DNA of 64,000 nucleotides, taken from contig JAQVHZ010000008.1 in the NCBI GenBank assembly GCA_028695965.1, forward strand, positions 1 through 64,000, read 5' to 3'. Every line of letters begins with the position of its first letter. The first letter of the stretch is position 1. The position numbers and the translations under genes are program-made. Shown piece after piece: positions 7,597 to 15,648 of the stretch. Below the pieces are notes generated by a model. That model was not told the origin of the DNA. It saw only the letters and a list, made by a program, of their open reading frames with translations, and made no database searches. Source of the stretch: Thermoguttaceae bacterium. Its GTDB lineage: Bacteria > Planctomycetota > Planctomycetia > Pirellulales > Thermoguttaceae.

Positions 7597-10500
7597 GTGT
7601 CAGAACCGTTATGGGCGCAACAAGCTCGGCTCCAAGAGGACCTTCGCGGTCTTGTCCGAGGAGAGGCGCGTTGCGACGAATTGACGTTACAGCTCTTTTC
7701 CTCAGACGGAAGCCCTTATCAAGAGCGTCCTATAGGCGTCGTATGGCCGCGAACTGCCAAGGACGTCGCGGCGTCGGTCCAGTACGCTGCGGAAAAAGGG
7801 TATTCGATCCATCCGCGCGGTTCCGGCACGAGCGGCGTCGGCGCCTCGATCGGTTCCGGACTTATCCTTGATTTCTCGCGTTATATGCGCCGCGTCTTAG
7901 AGACGGGCGACGATTACGCGCGGGTCCAGCCGGGCGGTATTCGCGAACGCGTGAACGGTATGCTGCGTCAGTCGGTCGGCCGCTTTTTCGCGCCGAGTTC
8001 CGGGCACGTGCCGACGGGCACGATCGGGAGCATCCTCGCCGTCGACAATGTCGGTCCGCGATGGCTGCGCTATGGCGCTCCGCACGAGAGCGTGCTCGAG
8101 TTGGACGTTGTTTCGGCTTCGGGCGAGCTGTGGAATTTGCGTCCTTTCCCCGCTCAGCGCGATTTCAGCGGCGTTCTGCCTGAAGACCGCGTCGTCTTTC
8201 GGCGCCGATTTCTCAACGCGGCGCTTGCCGAAGCCAACGCGCAGTCTTATCTTCGAGACGCGTCGCTCTTTGACCGAAAATTTGACGACGAATTAACGAA
8301 CTCGGTCGGTTCCGAAGACGCGTCGCTTTTTGGACTCGATTTTTCCGACGGTTACGGAGTCCGATCTTTTCGTTCTGACGTCGTTCGCGAGGAATTCTTT
8401 CGCCGCGCGTTTGGTCAGTCTGCTCGCGTCGTCCGCGATATGGTCGGCCGCCGTCCTTGGGCGGACGTCTTGCGCGTCATACGCAGCTATGAGCCGTATC
8501 TAGACGAAGAACAAGCTCAAGCTGGTCCGCTTCGCTGCGGCTACGCGCTGCGCGACGTCGTGCGCGACGGCTTCGATCCGACTCGGCTGTTTGTCGGCTC
8601 CGAAGGCACGTTGGGGATTATCGTCGAAGCGAAATTGTCGACCTTTCCAATATCGCAGTCGAATTGCGCGGCAATCTTGCTCTTCGATTTGCTCGACAAA
8701 GCGACGCGCGCCATTCCAGGAATTTTGGCCTATTCTCCAACCCTCTGCGACCTCATTGACAGCCGCGTCATTTCCCTTGTCCGCGACTGGGATTCGCGAT
8801 TTGAGACGATCTTTCCCGTTACCTATGAAGCGGCTCTTGTCGTAGAATTCGACACGCTGGTCGACAACGATCTCCGAGCGCGCATGAACGATTTGCTCCA
8901 ATACGCGCGTTCAGAATGCGGTTCCCTTGGCGGCTGGACGGCGTTTTCTCTTGAAGAGCGCTTAATTTTTCGCGATCTTTTACGCAAGTCGAGCTGCGCG
9001 CGATTGAGGATGGCGCCTTCTTTTCAGCCTTTTCCTTTTTGGGACGACGCGCGCGTGCCCGTCGAATCGATTACCGATTTTTTGCACGACGTCCAGGATC
9101 TTTTCAAGCGCGAGCATATCGTCTATTCGGTTGGCGGCAACGTTGGGGTCGGCCATTTGTCGATACAGCCAATCCTTCCTAATTTGGACGAAGAAGAACG
9201 CCGCGCGTTTGCTCTGTCCGATCGCTATGAGGAAATTGTCCTCTCTTATGGAGGGGAAATTGGCGTCGCTAAGGGCAACGGTCGGGTCCGGACTGCGATA
9301 TTGCCAAAGCGGTATCCGAATCTTTTTCCTGCGTTTGTCAAAGTGAAGGACGCGCTTGATCCGGACAATCGGCTCAATCCTGACTGCGTCGTTTCGCCTG
9401 AAATGAGAAGAAAGGCGTCGCTCGATCCGGAACGGCGTTTCGAACGCGCGGCGGAGCAGGGCAAAGAATTCGATTTCTGCGACTATCTTGCGCCGGAAAC
9501 AGACGCTGTTTTGCGCGAAAGCGCGCTCCATTCCCGTTTGATCGCGCGGCGCGCGCCCTTCGACCTGGACCGACTCGAACGCGACGCGCAAATCGACTGG
9601 CTCAATCGTCCGAAACGTTCGCAGCTTGAGTTTCAGCTTGCTTGGAATCCTCCTGAGATTTACGCGCCCATTTACCAGTGTTCCGGGTGCGGACATTGCC
9701 GCATTAGGACAGTGGAAACGAGAATGTGCCCCTCCTTTAGGAACAGTCCGGAGGAGCAGTCGTCGTGCCGCGCTAAGGCGAATCTCCTGCGCGGGGTCCT
9801 GGACGGAGACTTAGAGCTAGAGTCCTTGACGCGCGACTCCGCGCGGAAAATCGCCGAGCGCTGTCTGCGCTGCCATTGCTGCGAATCGGAATGCCCCGCG
9901 CAAGTTGACGTCCCGAAGCTGACCTTCAGACTGACGAGCGCGTACCGCGCCGCGACGGGGCTAGGCATAGCGGAGCTCTTTGCCGTTCGCGCTAATTTTG
10001 CGCTTGGCCTCGTAACGCTCTTCTCGAAATATGTCGTTCGCGCGCTGCAGAATCAGAAATTCCGTTGGCTGCTCGAGAAAGTTCTAGGGATCGCCCAAGG
10101 ACGCAAACTGCCTCGTCTGGAGCGGCGCTCCTATTTGAGCGATATTAAGAAGCGGAGAAAAAACGAGGAACTTCTTTCGTTAGACCTATTCGCCAACACA
10201 GACGAAGAGATTGGCGCGGACGTCGAAAAGAAAATGGAACAATATTGCGTTACTTACGCGCCCGCCGTCAAGAAAGCGCAAAAGAAAGTCGCGCTCTTTA
10301 TCGACTTATTTGCGAATTATTTTGACGCGCAGCTCGTCGACGTTACCTTGGAGATACTCGAACGCAACGGCGTCGCCGCCTTTGTTCCGACCCGGTCGCA
10401 GACGTCGGGGGCGGTGGCGTTTGCATTGGGCGATTTGGACCGCGCCGAAGAATTTGCGACCCGAAATGTCGCGCTCTTCCGGGAAATTACGCGCGACGGA

Positions 10501-11061
10501 AGCGAAATACTTACGTTGGAGCCCGCGAGCGCCATATGCGTCAAGCGGGAATACCCTTACTTTTGCAGCGACGCCGACGCGGAATTCGTCTATGCGAACA
10601 CAACCGACGTCGCTACGTATCTTGCGCGGCTCCTGCGCAGTAACGAGTTTAACCGCGGCGCTCTGCGCTCACTTGCGCCCGACCGCAAATTGACGATCGC
10701 GTATCACGCGCCGTGCCGCTCGCTCGCGCTTTCTAGAGCCGCCCTTTACGCGACCACGCCGACGCAGACGCTGCTCAACTGCATACCGGACGCGGAGATT
10801 CGCCGAGTAGAACGCGGCTGCTGCGGGTTTGCGGGCTATTCCGGGTTCACGAAACGCCGCTTTTCTGAAAGTTTACGCATCGGCGGACGTCTGCTCCTCG
10901 AGATGCGCGACCCCGAATTCGATTACTGCGTGTCCGAATGCTCGTTTTGCAACCTGCAGATCGCTCAAAGCGGCGTGAAACCGGTGATACACGCTCTGAA
11001 GCTGCTTGCGGTCTCTTACGGTATCCTCACTCTCGAAGAAGCTGAGTTGAAAACGATCTAA
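7597..11061 (+). CDS. FAD-binding and Fe-S-binding D-2-hydroxyacid dehydrogenase (YdiJ/GlcD-GlcF fusion type)
   Basis: A 1154-residue protein with a GTG start preceded by TAGGAA. An N-terminal FAD_binding_4 domain (VVWPRTAKDVAASV, then HPRGSGTSGVGASI) spans roughly residues 45-250. The FAD-oxidase C-terminal domain follows, including LFVGSEGTLGIIVEAKLS and a late NPDCV segment. Two ferredoxin-like Cys clusters follow: CSGCGHC near 695 and CLRCHCCESEC near 756. The C-terminal CCG modules have HAPC near 1038, ERGCCGFAG near 1074 and ECSFCNLQ near 1115. This order matches the YdiJ family, which oxidises D-lactate or D-2-hydroxyglutarate and passes electrons through Fe-S clusters, usually at the membrane. 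It is slightly longer than the roughly 1000-residue family norm. The exact substrate cannot be told from sequence. Confidence 0.85.
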   Translation: MSEPLWAQQARLQEDLRGLVRGEARCDELTLQLFSSDGSPYQERPIGVVWPRTAKDVAASVQYAAEKGYSIHPRGSGTSGVGASIGSGLILDFSRYMRRVLETGDDYARVQPGGIRERVNGMLRQSVGRFFAPSSGHVPTGTIGSILAVDNVGPRWLRYGAPHESVLELDVVSASGELWNLRPFPAQRDFSGVLPEDRVVFRRRFLNAALAEANAQSYLRDASLFDRKFDDELTNSVGSEDASLFGLDFSDGYGVRSFRSDVVREEFFRRAFGQSARVVRDMVGRRPWADVLRVIRSYEPYLDEEQAQAGPLRCGYALRDVVRDGFDPTRLFVGSEGTLGIIVEAKLSTFPISQSNCAAILLFDLLDKATRAIPGILAYSPTLCDLIDSRVISLVRDWDSRFETIFPVTYEAALVVEFDTLVDNDLRARMNDLLQYARSECGSLGGWTAFSLEERLIFRDLLRKSSCARLRMAPSFQPFPFWDDARVPVESITDFLHDVQDLFKREHIVYSVGGNVGVGHLSIQPILPNLDEEERRAFALSDRYEEIVLSYGGEIGVAKGNGRVRTAILPKRYPNLFPAFVKVKDALDPDNRLNPDCVVSPEMRRKASLDPERRFERAAEQGKEFDFCDYLAPETDAVLRESALHSRLIARRAPFDLDRLERDAQIDWLNRPKRSQLEFQLAWNPPEIYAPIYQCSGCGHCRIRTVETRMCPSFRNSPEEQSSCRAKANLLRGVLDGDLELESLTRDSARKIAERCLRCHCCESECPAQVDVPKLTFRLTSAYRAATGLGIAELFAVRANFALGLVTLFSKYVVRALQNQKFRWLLEKVLGIAQGRKLPRLERRSYLSDIKKRRKNEELLSLDLFANTDEEIGADVEKKMEQYCVTYAPAVKKAQKKVALFIDLFANYFDAQLVDVTLEILERNGVAAFVPTRSQTSGAVAFALGDLDRAEEFATRNVALFREITRDGSEILTLEPASAICVKREYPYFCSDADAEFVYANTTDVATYLARLLRSNEFNRGALRSLAPDRKLTIAYHAPCRSLALSRAALYATTPTQTLLNCIPDAEIRRVERGCCGFAGYSGFTKRRFSESLRIGGRLLLEMRDPEFDYCVSECSFCNLQIAQSGVKPVIHALKLLAVSYGILTLEEAELKTI

Positions 11062-11071
11062 AAGCTATTGG

Positions 11072-11719
11072 CTACCATTGCGCCATAAGCTTCTTAGCCA
11101 GAACGACGCATTCGTTTGCCGTTTCGCTGTATCCGTCGGCGCCGATCGAGTCGGCAAAGTCTTGAGTAACCGGCGCGCCGCCGACCATTGTCTTGACGAC
11201 GTCGCCAAGGCCCGCGTTCTGGAGCGCTTCAATGGTCAACTTCATTTGCGGCGTCGTTGTCGTCAGGAGCGCGGACATACCGACGAGCGTCTTCGCGCCC
11301 TCGCGCGCTTGAACGGCTTCGACGAATTGTTCCGGCGCGACGTTGCAGCCGAGATCGACGACTTCAAATCCGGCGCCTTCCAAAGTCGCGGCGACGAGAT
11401 TCTTGCCGATATCGTGCATATCCCCTTTGACCGTGCCGATAACGACGCAGCCTTGTCGTTCGACGCCCGCTTGTTTCAGGAGCGGATTCAAGAGCGCCAT
11501 CGCCTCTTGCGCCGCTTTTGCCGCCATAAGGAGTTCCGGAACGAAGTATTCTCCTTCGTCAAAGAGCTCTCCGACTTCGCCCATAGCGGTAACGACGTGT
11601 TCGTCAAGAATTTCTGACGGCGTTAAGCCGGCGTCGAGCAGTTTCTGCGCCGCTTCTTCTGCGACGTCAAAATCGCCGTCGACGATCGTTTGATAGAGTT
11701 CAGAGCGTTCTTCGGACAT
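11072..11719 (-). CDS. Corrinoid protein (methyltransferase-cognate cobalamin carrier)
   Basis: A 215-residue protein from the ATG at 11719, which has an AAGGA ribosome site; the upstream ATG at 11740 lacks one. The helical B12-binding cap is at 1-85 (EEAAQKLLDAGLTPSEILDEHV, with an EYFVPELLMA motif). It is followed by the Rossmann cobalamin domain with the base-off ligand motif DxHxxG at 100-105 (D100, H102, G105), SALLTTT at 149-155 and GGAPVT at 180-185. Such proteins carry the methyl group between a substrate methyltransferase and a second methyltransferase in MtaC/MtbC/DhaC-like systems. No methyltransferase is next to it, so the substrate is unknown. It converges with the dehydrogenase gene, leaving only 10 bp between stops. 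Confidence 0.88.
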   Translation of the reverse strand: MSEERSELYQTIVDGDFDVAEEAAQKLLDAGLTPSEILDEHVVTAMGEVGELFDEGEYFVPELLMAAKAAQEAMALLNPLLKQAGVERQGCVVIGTVKGDMHDIGKNLVAATLEGAGFEVVDLGCNVAPEQFVEAVQAREGAKTLVGMSALLTTTTPQMKLTIEALQNAGLGDVVKTMVGGAPVTQDFADSIGADGYSETANECVVLAKKLMAQW

Positions 11720-11776
11720 AGCGTCGTTCCTTTGTGACAATAAGCGTTGTTGACGGGTATGATTAGGTTTCTTGCG

Positions 11777-13858
11777 TTATCGTTCCGGCTTGGGAATCTT
11801 TGTCGGTCCGGTTCGGCCTTCGTATCCTCGTCGGCCGCGTCTGCCTCGTTTCTTTTTCGATTCGCGGTCGAATTGGAAGATCGTCATTTGCTGACCGACT
11901 TTTTCGCGCATCTCTTCGATTCTGTCCCGCAGCCTTGCTGCCGTTTCGAAGTCGAGATTGTCGGCCGCCTCGAGCATTTCTTTTTCAAGTTCGTCAAGGT
12001 AGTCGAGCGTAATCATCTCGGCGTCCGACGCGCATCCGACCATTTCGCCAACGCGTTCGCGCGCTTCCGCTTCCGCCTGAATGCCCGCGCGGACGCCCCG
12101 CGTAACCGTTTCCGGCGTTATGCCGTTCTCCTCGTTGTAGCGCTCTTGGAGCTGACGACGGCGTTCCGTTTCGATAATCGCTTTGCGCATCGATTCGGTA
12201 ACTTTGTCGGCGTACAGAATGACTTTCGCGTTGACGTTTCGCGCGCTTCGCCCGATCGTCTGGATGAGGGAGGTCTCGCTTCGCAGGAACCCTTCTTTAT
12301 CGGCGTCCAAAACGGCGACAAGCGAGACCTCGGGCAAGTCGAGCCCTTCGCGCAGCAAGTTGACGCCGACGAGCACGTCAAACGCGCCCGCGCGCAGGTC
12401 GCGCAGCAATTCGACGCGCTCAAACGCGTCGAGCTCGCTGTGCAGCCACTTGCATCGTACGTTTTCCTTGACGAAATAGGCGGCGACGTCTTCAGCGAGC
12501 CGTTTCGTCAGCGCGGTAACGAGCACGCGTTCTTTTTTGTCGGCGCGCTCGAGGATTTGTTCGTGCAGATGCTTGATTTGAATCGCCGCGGGCACGACTT
12601 CGACGATCGGATCGAGCAGGCCCGTCGGTCTGATGACTTGCTCGACGACTCTGCCTTGCGACTGTTCGAACTCGTATTCGCCCGGCGTTGCGCTGACGTA
12701 GACGACTTTATCGACGCGTTCTTCCCATTCTTCGAACTTTAAGGGTCGGTTGTCGTATGCGCTTGGCAGGCGGAATCCGTGGTCGACAAGATTCTTTTTT
12801 CGGGCGCGGTCTCCGGCGTGCATCGCGCGAATCTGCGGCAGCGTAACGTGCGATTCGTCGACGAAAAGCAAGAAATCTTTGGGGAAGAAGTCAAACAGGG
12901 TGTCCGGCGGGACGCCCGGCGCGCGATTGGACAAGATGGCGCTGTAGTTCTCGATACCCGGACAGAATCCGCATTCGAGCATAAGCTCCATGTCGTATCG
13001 CGTGCGCGCCATGAGGCGCTGCGCTTCGAGCAGCTGTCCTTTTGTTCGAAACTTCTCGACTTGCGCGTTCATCTCCTCGTTGATTCTTACGATCGCCTCT
13101 TTGATTTTTTCCTCGGGCAAGACGAAATGTTTTGCTGGATAAATAAACGCGTCGTCTACTTTTTGGATCGTTTCAAAGGTGACGGGGTTGACGTAGGAAA
13201 TCGCTTCGACTTCGTCGCCCCACAACTCGACGCGCAGTCCAAACTCTTCATAGGAGAGCCTGACGTCGATCGAATCGCCGCGGACGCGGAATTGTCCGCG
13301 TTCCAGAGCGACGTCGCTTCGTTCATATTGTATATCGACGAGCTTCCGGAGCAAGTCGTCGCGATCGATTTCCGCGCCGACTTTTAGGGCGATCGTCAGG
13401 TCCCTATAATCTTCCGGGGAGCCTAAGCCGTAGATGCTGCTCACGCTTGCGACGACAATAACGTCTTCGCGGCTGATGAGCGAACTTGTCGCGGCAAGGC
13501 GCATTCGGTCGATCTCGTCATTGATTGCCGAGTCTTTTTCAATATAGATATCGCGCTGGGGAATATAAGCTTCCGGCTGATAGTAGTCGTAGTAACTGAC
13601 GAAATAGGAGACGGCGTTATTTGGAAAGAACGCTTTGAACTCGTCGTAAAGCTGAGCGGCGAGCGTCTTGTTGTGAGACAAGACAAGGGTGGGTCGCTGC
13701 AGTTCCTGAATGACGTTGGCCATGGTAAACGTTTTGCCCGAGCCGGTTACGCCAAGAAGCGTCTGGCTCTTGGCGCCCGAACGGAACCCGTCGACAAGTT
13801 GTTGGATCGCTTTCGGCTGATCACCCGACGGTTCAAACGGTTTACACAGTTGAAACAT
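11777..13858 (-). CDS. uvrB: Excinuclease ABC subunit B
   Basis: 693 residues from the ATG at 13858 (MFQLCKPFEPSGDQPKAI), chosen because it matches the canonical UvrB start and has an AAAGGA ribosome site; an upstream start at 13891 adds 11 unlikely residues. Helicase motif I GVTGSGKT lies near residue 40. The damage-verifying beta-hairpin with YYDYYQPEAYIP and EKDSAINDEIDRMR follows, then the DEAD-like FVDESHVTLPQ, motif VSATPGEYE, motifs V and VI (GVNLLREGLDLPEV, QTIGRSARN), and a C-terminal UVR motif (LDFETAARLRDRIEEM) that binds UvrC. UvrB loads with UvrA on damaged DNA for nucleotide excision repair. The last ~25 residues are a basic Gly/Arg-rich tail. Confidence 0.98.
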   Translation of the reverse strand: MFQLCKPFEPSGDQPKAIQQLVDGFRSGAKSQTLLGVTGSGKTFTMANVIQELQRPTLVLSHNKTLAAQLYDEFKAFFPNNAVSYFVSYYDYYQPEAYIPQRDIYIEKDSAINDEIDRMRLAATSSLISREDVIVVASVSSIYGLGSPEDYRDLTIALKVGAEIDRDDLLRKLVDIQYERSDVALERGQFRVRGDSIDVRLSYEEFGLRVELWGDEVEAISYVNPVTFETIQKVDDAFIYPAKHFVLPEEKIKEAIVRINEEMNAQVEKFRTKGQLLEAQRLMARTRYDMELMLECGFCPGIENYSAILSNRAPGVPPDTLFDFFPKDFLLFVDESHVTLPQIRAMHAGDRARKKNLVDHGFRLPSAYDNRPLKFEEWEERVDKVVYVSATPGEYEFEQSQGRVVEQVIRPTGLLDPIVEVVPAAIQIKHLHEQILERADKKERVLVTALTKRLAEDVAAYFVKENVRCKWLHSELDAFERVELLRDLRAGAFDVLVGVNLLREGLDLPEVSLVAVLDADKEGFLRSETSLIQTIGRSARNVNAKVILYADKVTESMRKAIIETERRRQLQERYNEENGITPETVTRGVRAGIQAEAEARERVGEMVGCASDAEMITLDYLDELEKEMLEAADNLDFETAARLRDRIEEMREKVGQQMTIFQFDRESKKKRGRRGRRGYEGRTGPTKIPKPER

Positions 13859-13898
13859 GCGAAATCCTTTTGCGCTGGTCTTTATCAGCAACGTTAGT

Positions 13899-15203
13899 TT
13901 AGAGTTTTAACCAATTCCTCGTCATCGCCGACCTCTTGACGACGTCAAGCGCGTCTTGAATCCTCAACGCTTGCTCGAAATCTGCGCCGTAAGAACGACC
14001 GTCGGCGATCGAACGATAGAACATCGCCAGCGAGGAGACGTGCGCGCGGAGCCAACCGACTGTCGCTTTGGGAGAAGGAAATTCGCATTCGGGCGTTTCG
14101 TATCGCGCTCCGCAGGCGATCCGCGTCCAGCCGGAGTCTCCGCCGTGTACGCCCGATGGGATTGTCGCGTCGAAGAATTCGAGGTAGTGCGGGTCCATCA
14201 AATTGAATCGCAACGCGCCTCGCGTACCGCATATTTCCAGCCGGAGCTCGTCTTCTGTGCCGGCGAACAATTTCGTCCCTTCAATGACGCCGGTAATCGC
14301 CGCCCCGTCGTCGGGGTCGCCGACGGCGAGGGGCATACGGCTCGGATCCGTTTCGAACGCGGTATTGTTCGGATGTTCGAATATTCGGTCGGTCGGAATA
14401 TTGGGGATCGATTTAGCGCTTGCTTGGGCGTCAAGCCCTCTCGTGATTAAGGTAACGGAGTCTTCCGCAAGAACGTCGCGCGTCTCGACGTCGGCAAGCG
14501 TTTCCCCAGGCTGCAGCGCGCGGACGGGACGCGTCGGAGAGAGGGTCGTCGATTGCGCAAGGAGTTCTGCGGGCAGCCCGACGAGATAGTCAACGAGGTC
14601 GAGCAGGTGCGAGGCAAGGTCGAGGATCGAGCCGCTTTTGAGGTCGTGTTTCCAGCGAAAGGGCGTGGTCGGCGAGAGCATGCTTGTGTGGTAATATCCG
14701 AGCCGATATTGAATAATCTGCCCCAATCGTCCGGCGTCGATAAGCTCTTTAGCGCGTCGAATTGCCGTGAAGCCGCGCATATGAAACGCGGTCGCCGTAA
14801 CGCCGCGATAGAGTCGGTCGCCGTCGGGACCGCATTTTGCAAGCGCATCGCGCAGAACGGCCGCTTCGCGCGCGTCGGCGACGATCGGCTTTTCGCAATA
14901 GACGTGCTTATTGGCGTCGATCGCGGCCAGCAGCGCGTCCAGGTGCAGGGCGTTCGGCGTGCAGATGTGAACGACGTCGATTTCCGGCGAGTTGATAAGT
15001 TCGAGATAATTGTCGGTCGACCAGTCGCAGCCGATCGTCTCTTGCGCGCGACGCGACGTTTCTGGAGTCGACGCCGCAACGCCGACGATTTTGCCCGTAA
15101 CTTCGAGGTTAGGGGCGTAGTAGGGAAGGGTTGCGTAACAATAGGCGTGCGCCTTGCCAATCATGCCGAATCCAACTAAGCCGACTCTAAGCGTTTGTTT
15201 CAT
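13899..15203 (-). CDS. Gfo/Idh/MocA family oxidoreductase
   Basis: 434 residues from the ATG at 15203, preceded by a G-rich ribosome site; the longer frame to 15287 would run into the tRNA and is rejected. The N-terminal Rossmann fold has VGLVGFGMIGKAHAY, and the catalytic-loop motif YCEKPIVAD (EKP) sits near residue 98, both hallmarks of NAD(P)-dependent sugar dehydrogenases of this family. There is no signal peptide, so it is probably cytoplasmic. The C-terminal domain has HGGDSGW and a long substrate-side sheet. Substrate unknown, likely a sugar or inositol. It lies just upstream of uvrB in the same direction with a 40 bp gap. Confidence 0.9.
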   Translation of the reverse strand: MKQTLRVGLVGFGMIGKAHAYCYATLPYYAPNLEVTGKIVGVAASTPETSRRAQETIGCDWSTDNYLELINSPEIDVVHICTPNALHLDALLAAIDANKHVYCEKPIVADAREAAVLRDALAKCGPDGDRLYRGVTATAFHMRGFTAIRRAKELIDAGRLGQIIQYRLGYYHTSMLSPTTPFRWKHDLKSGSILDLASHLLDLVDYLVGLPAELLAQSTTLSPTRPVRALQPGETLADVETRDVLAEDSVTLITRGLDAQASAKSIPNIPTDRIFEHPNNTAFETDPSRMPLAVGDPDDGAAITGVIEGTKLFAGTEDELRLEICGTRGALRFNLMDPHYLEFFDATIPSGVHGGDSGWTRIACGARYETPECEFPSPKATVGWLRAHVSSLAMFYRSIADGRSYGADFEQALRIQDALDVVKRSAMTRNWLKL

Positions 15204-15234
15204 AAGACAACCCCCGTCTTTACCTTGGAAATAA

Positions 15235-15271
15235 GTATAAAAAAAGAGTTTCGACGAAAATCGAAACTCTT
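15235..15271 (-). terminator. Rho-independent terminator of tRNA-Ile
   Basis: An 11 bp perfect stem (AAGAGTTTCGA with its complement, 15244-15271) with a 6-base loop, followed on the minus strand by a run of seven T. It lies directly after the tRNA 3' end and before the oxidoreductase start. Confidence 0.9.
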
Positions 15272-15276
15272 CATAG

Positions 15277-15351
15277 TGGGCGCACATGGACTCGAACCAT
15301 GGACCTCAGCCTTATCAGGGCTGCGCTCTAACCAAACTGAGCTACGCGCCC
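15277..15351 (-). tRNA. tRNA-Ile (anticodon GAT)
   Basis: A cloverleaf of 75 bases on the minus strand. The acceptor GGGCGCG pairs with TGCGCCC, the D-arm is GCTCAGTTTGGTTAGAGC, the anticodon stem CAGCC/GGCTG holds loop CTGATAA (anticodon GAT), and the T-arm is CATGG-TTCGAGT-CCATG. The discriminator is A and the 3' CCA is not encoded. It has its own promoter and terminator, so it is a single-gene unit rather than part of an rRNA operon. Confidence 0.97.
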
Positions 15352-15400
15352 AACCGCTTAAGAGAACCGACCGTTTAGACGCTCCCTCAACGTTCCTCAG

Positions 15401-15428
15401 ATTCTAAACGAAAACGCTTTTTTGGCAA
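15401..15428 (-). promoter_or_regulatory. Predicted tRNA-Ile promoter
   Basis: Minus-strand -35 TTGCCA (15423-15428) and -10 TAGAAT (15401-15406), 16 bp spacing, about 50 bp upstream of the tRNA. The remaining 220 bp up to the gspK end (15649) show no gene. Confidence 0.6.
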
Positions 15429-15648
15429 GGGCCTTTTTATAATTTTGTTTCTGTTCTCAACGGTTTATGAATCGTTACGTACGGAGGCGCCGTCGAGAGA
15501 ACACGCGCTTTATTGGGCAAGCTATTCTTTCTGGCGCCTTTGAGGAAACGCCGCTCAGCGCTACGGCGCTAAAATGAGAAAATTTAGCCTTGCGTCGACG
15601 TCTCTGCAACTTGCTCGGCCGTTAACGAGCGCCCCGACCTCCGCCGCC

